Position numbers and translations under genes: made by a program. This document shows positions 5,910-6,389 of a stretch of DNA of 6,389 bases, piece by piece. This DNA comes from Neisseria lactamica (lineage in GTDB: Bacteria; Pseudomonadota; Gammaproteobacteria; Burkholderiales; Neisseriaceae). Location of the stretch: assembly GCA_001067655.1 (NCBI GenBank), contig JUNU01000365.1, positions 1 to 6,389 on the forward strand, read 5' to 3'. The notes beneath the pieces are model-generated. The model did no database searches. It saw only the letters and a program-made list of their open reading frames with translations, and was not told the DNA's origin. Each line of letters starts with the position of its first letter. Position 1 is the first letter of the stretch.

Positions 5910-6251
5910 TCAATGATCTTCGCGCGCGTGGTTGATGGTGTATTTGGGGATTTCCACCACCAAATCTTCGTCGGCAACCACCGCCTGACAGCTCAGGCGC
6001 GAGTCGGCTTCCAAGCCCCATGCCTGGTCGAGCAGGTCTTCTTCCAATTCGGTAGGCTCTTCCAAGCTGTCGAAGCCTTTGCGGATGATGACGTGGCAGG
6101 TGGTACAGGCGCAGGATTTTTCGCAGGCGTGATCGACTTCGATGTCGTGGTCGAGCAGTACGTCAAGGACGGTTTTGCCTTCGGGGGCGTCTTCAATGAC
6201 TGCGCCTTCGGGACATAATACGGCGTGTGGGAGTACGGTGATTTTGGGCAT
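5910..6251 (-). CDS. fdx: ISC-type [2Fe-2S] ferredoxin
   Basis: A 113-residue cytosolic adrenodoxin-type ferredoxin that supplies electrons for iron-sulfur cluster assembly on IscU. It has the expected cluster signature HACEKSCACTTCHV: Cys43, Cys49, Cys52 and, further on, Cys88 (SRLSC) are the predicted ligands. Cys47 matches the conserved non-ligand cysteine (Cys46) of the E. coli protein. The start MPKITVLPH and the stretch EEDLLDQAWGLEADSRLSCQ are typical of the isc ferredoxin and not of plant-type photosynthetic ferredoxins. Length is normal. The ATG at 6251 has only a weak ribosome site (AAGAG, 9 nt upstream). The hscA/hscB genes that often precede fdx are not in the window; upstream there is a degenerate DUS hairpin and then a Correia element, so here the gene starts its own unit or follows genes beyond the edge. 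Confidence 0.95.
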   Translation of the reverse strand: MPKITVLPHAVLCPEGAVIEDAPEGKTVLDVLLDHDIEVDHACEKSCACTTCHVIIRKGFDSLEEPTELEEDLLDQAWGLEADSRLSCQAVVADEDLVVEIPKYTINHAREDH

Positions 6252-6294
6252 TTTTATTGTCTCTTGTAATGAGTGGGTAGGGTTTGTGGGTAAT

Positions 6295-6332
6295 TTTCAG
6301 ACTACCTTTTGTAATGAAGGGGTCGTCTGAAA
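6295..6332. terminator. Degenerate DUS-pair hairpin upstream of fdx
   Basis: Arms 6295-6306 and 6321-6332 pair with one mismatch (T6303 against C6324) around a 14-nt loop. One arm carries AGGTAGTCTGAA (complement of 6296-6307) and the other GGGTCGTCTGAA (6320-6331), each one base off the uptake sequence. It may be an eroded terminator of a gene beyond the window or a hairpin in the fdx leader. Confidence 0.5.
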
Positions 6333-6339
6333 CCGTTTA

Positions 6340-6389
6340 TATAGTGGATTAACTTTAAACCAGTACGGCGTTGCCTCGCCTTGCCGTAC
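6340..6389 (+). mobile_element. Correia repeat enclosed element (CREE), partial, cut by the window edge
   Basis: TATAGTGGATTAA at 6340-6352 is the Correia terminal repeat, followed by the same internal segment as at the left edge. All 50 bases are the exact reverse complement of 4-53. The rest of the element is outside the window. Its outer edge lies 88 bp before the fdx start codon and gives a TATAAA hexamer on the minus strand at 6336-6341, pointing towards fdx. Confidence 0.88.

Noticed and set aside
1..6389. CRISPR array, tRNA, rRNA, dRS3 repeat, transposase or phage gene
   Set aside because: No regularly spaced direct repeats, no tRNA-like cloverleaf or rRNA stretch, no ATTCCC-N8-GGGAAT unit and no transposase or phage motifs were seen on reading both strands.

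Overview
The window reads as a commensal Neisseria chromosome. It carries eight exact copies of the 12-mer AGGTCGTCTGAA, the DNA uptake sequence (DUS) dialect reported for the N. mucosa / N. sicca / N. macacae group. I found no copy of the ATGCCGTCTGAA form used by meningococci and gonococci. Both ends of the window lie inside a Correia element (CREE, a Neisseria MITE). The genus is well supported; the species group is inferred from the DUS dialect.

Layout from left to right: (1) a partial Correia element, 1-53; (2) a divergent LemA-family membrane protein on the minus strand, 203-793, with a hairpin terminator after it and a candidate promoter before it; (3) metE, minus strand, 1070-3346, cobalamin-independent methionine synthase, followed by a DUS-hairpin terminator; (4) metF, minus strand, 3471-4349, methylenetetrahydrofolate reductase, with a strong sigma70-type promoter at 4395-4423; (5) iscX, minus strand, 4636-4833; (6) an unrecognised 202-residue protein on the plus strand, 5166-5774; (7) fdx, the ISC-type [2Fe-2S] ferredoxin, minus strand, 5910-6251; (8) a second partial Correia element, 6340-6389, inverted relative to the first.

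Two functional groups stand out. metF makes 5-methyltetrahydrofolate and metE uses it to methylate homocysteine; they are consecutive and codirectional, in pathway order. fdx and iscX are accessory parts of ISC iron-sulfur cluster assembly. In E. coli they are adjacent at the end of the isc operon; here they keep the order fdx then iscX but are about 1 kb apart, with an opposite-strand gene of unknown function between them.

Almost every intergenic region holds an inverted pair of DUS forming a hairpin. The two window ends share a perfect 50-bp inverted repeat, which fits a short-read contig broken at dispersed repeats. I see no CRISPR array, tRNA, rRNA, transposase, phage or defence gene, and no clearly new multi-gene system. 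The best leads are the unknown gene wedged between fdx and iscX, the divergent LemA protein, and the Correia and DUS architecture.
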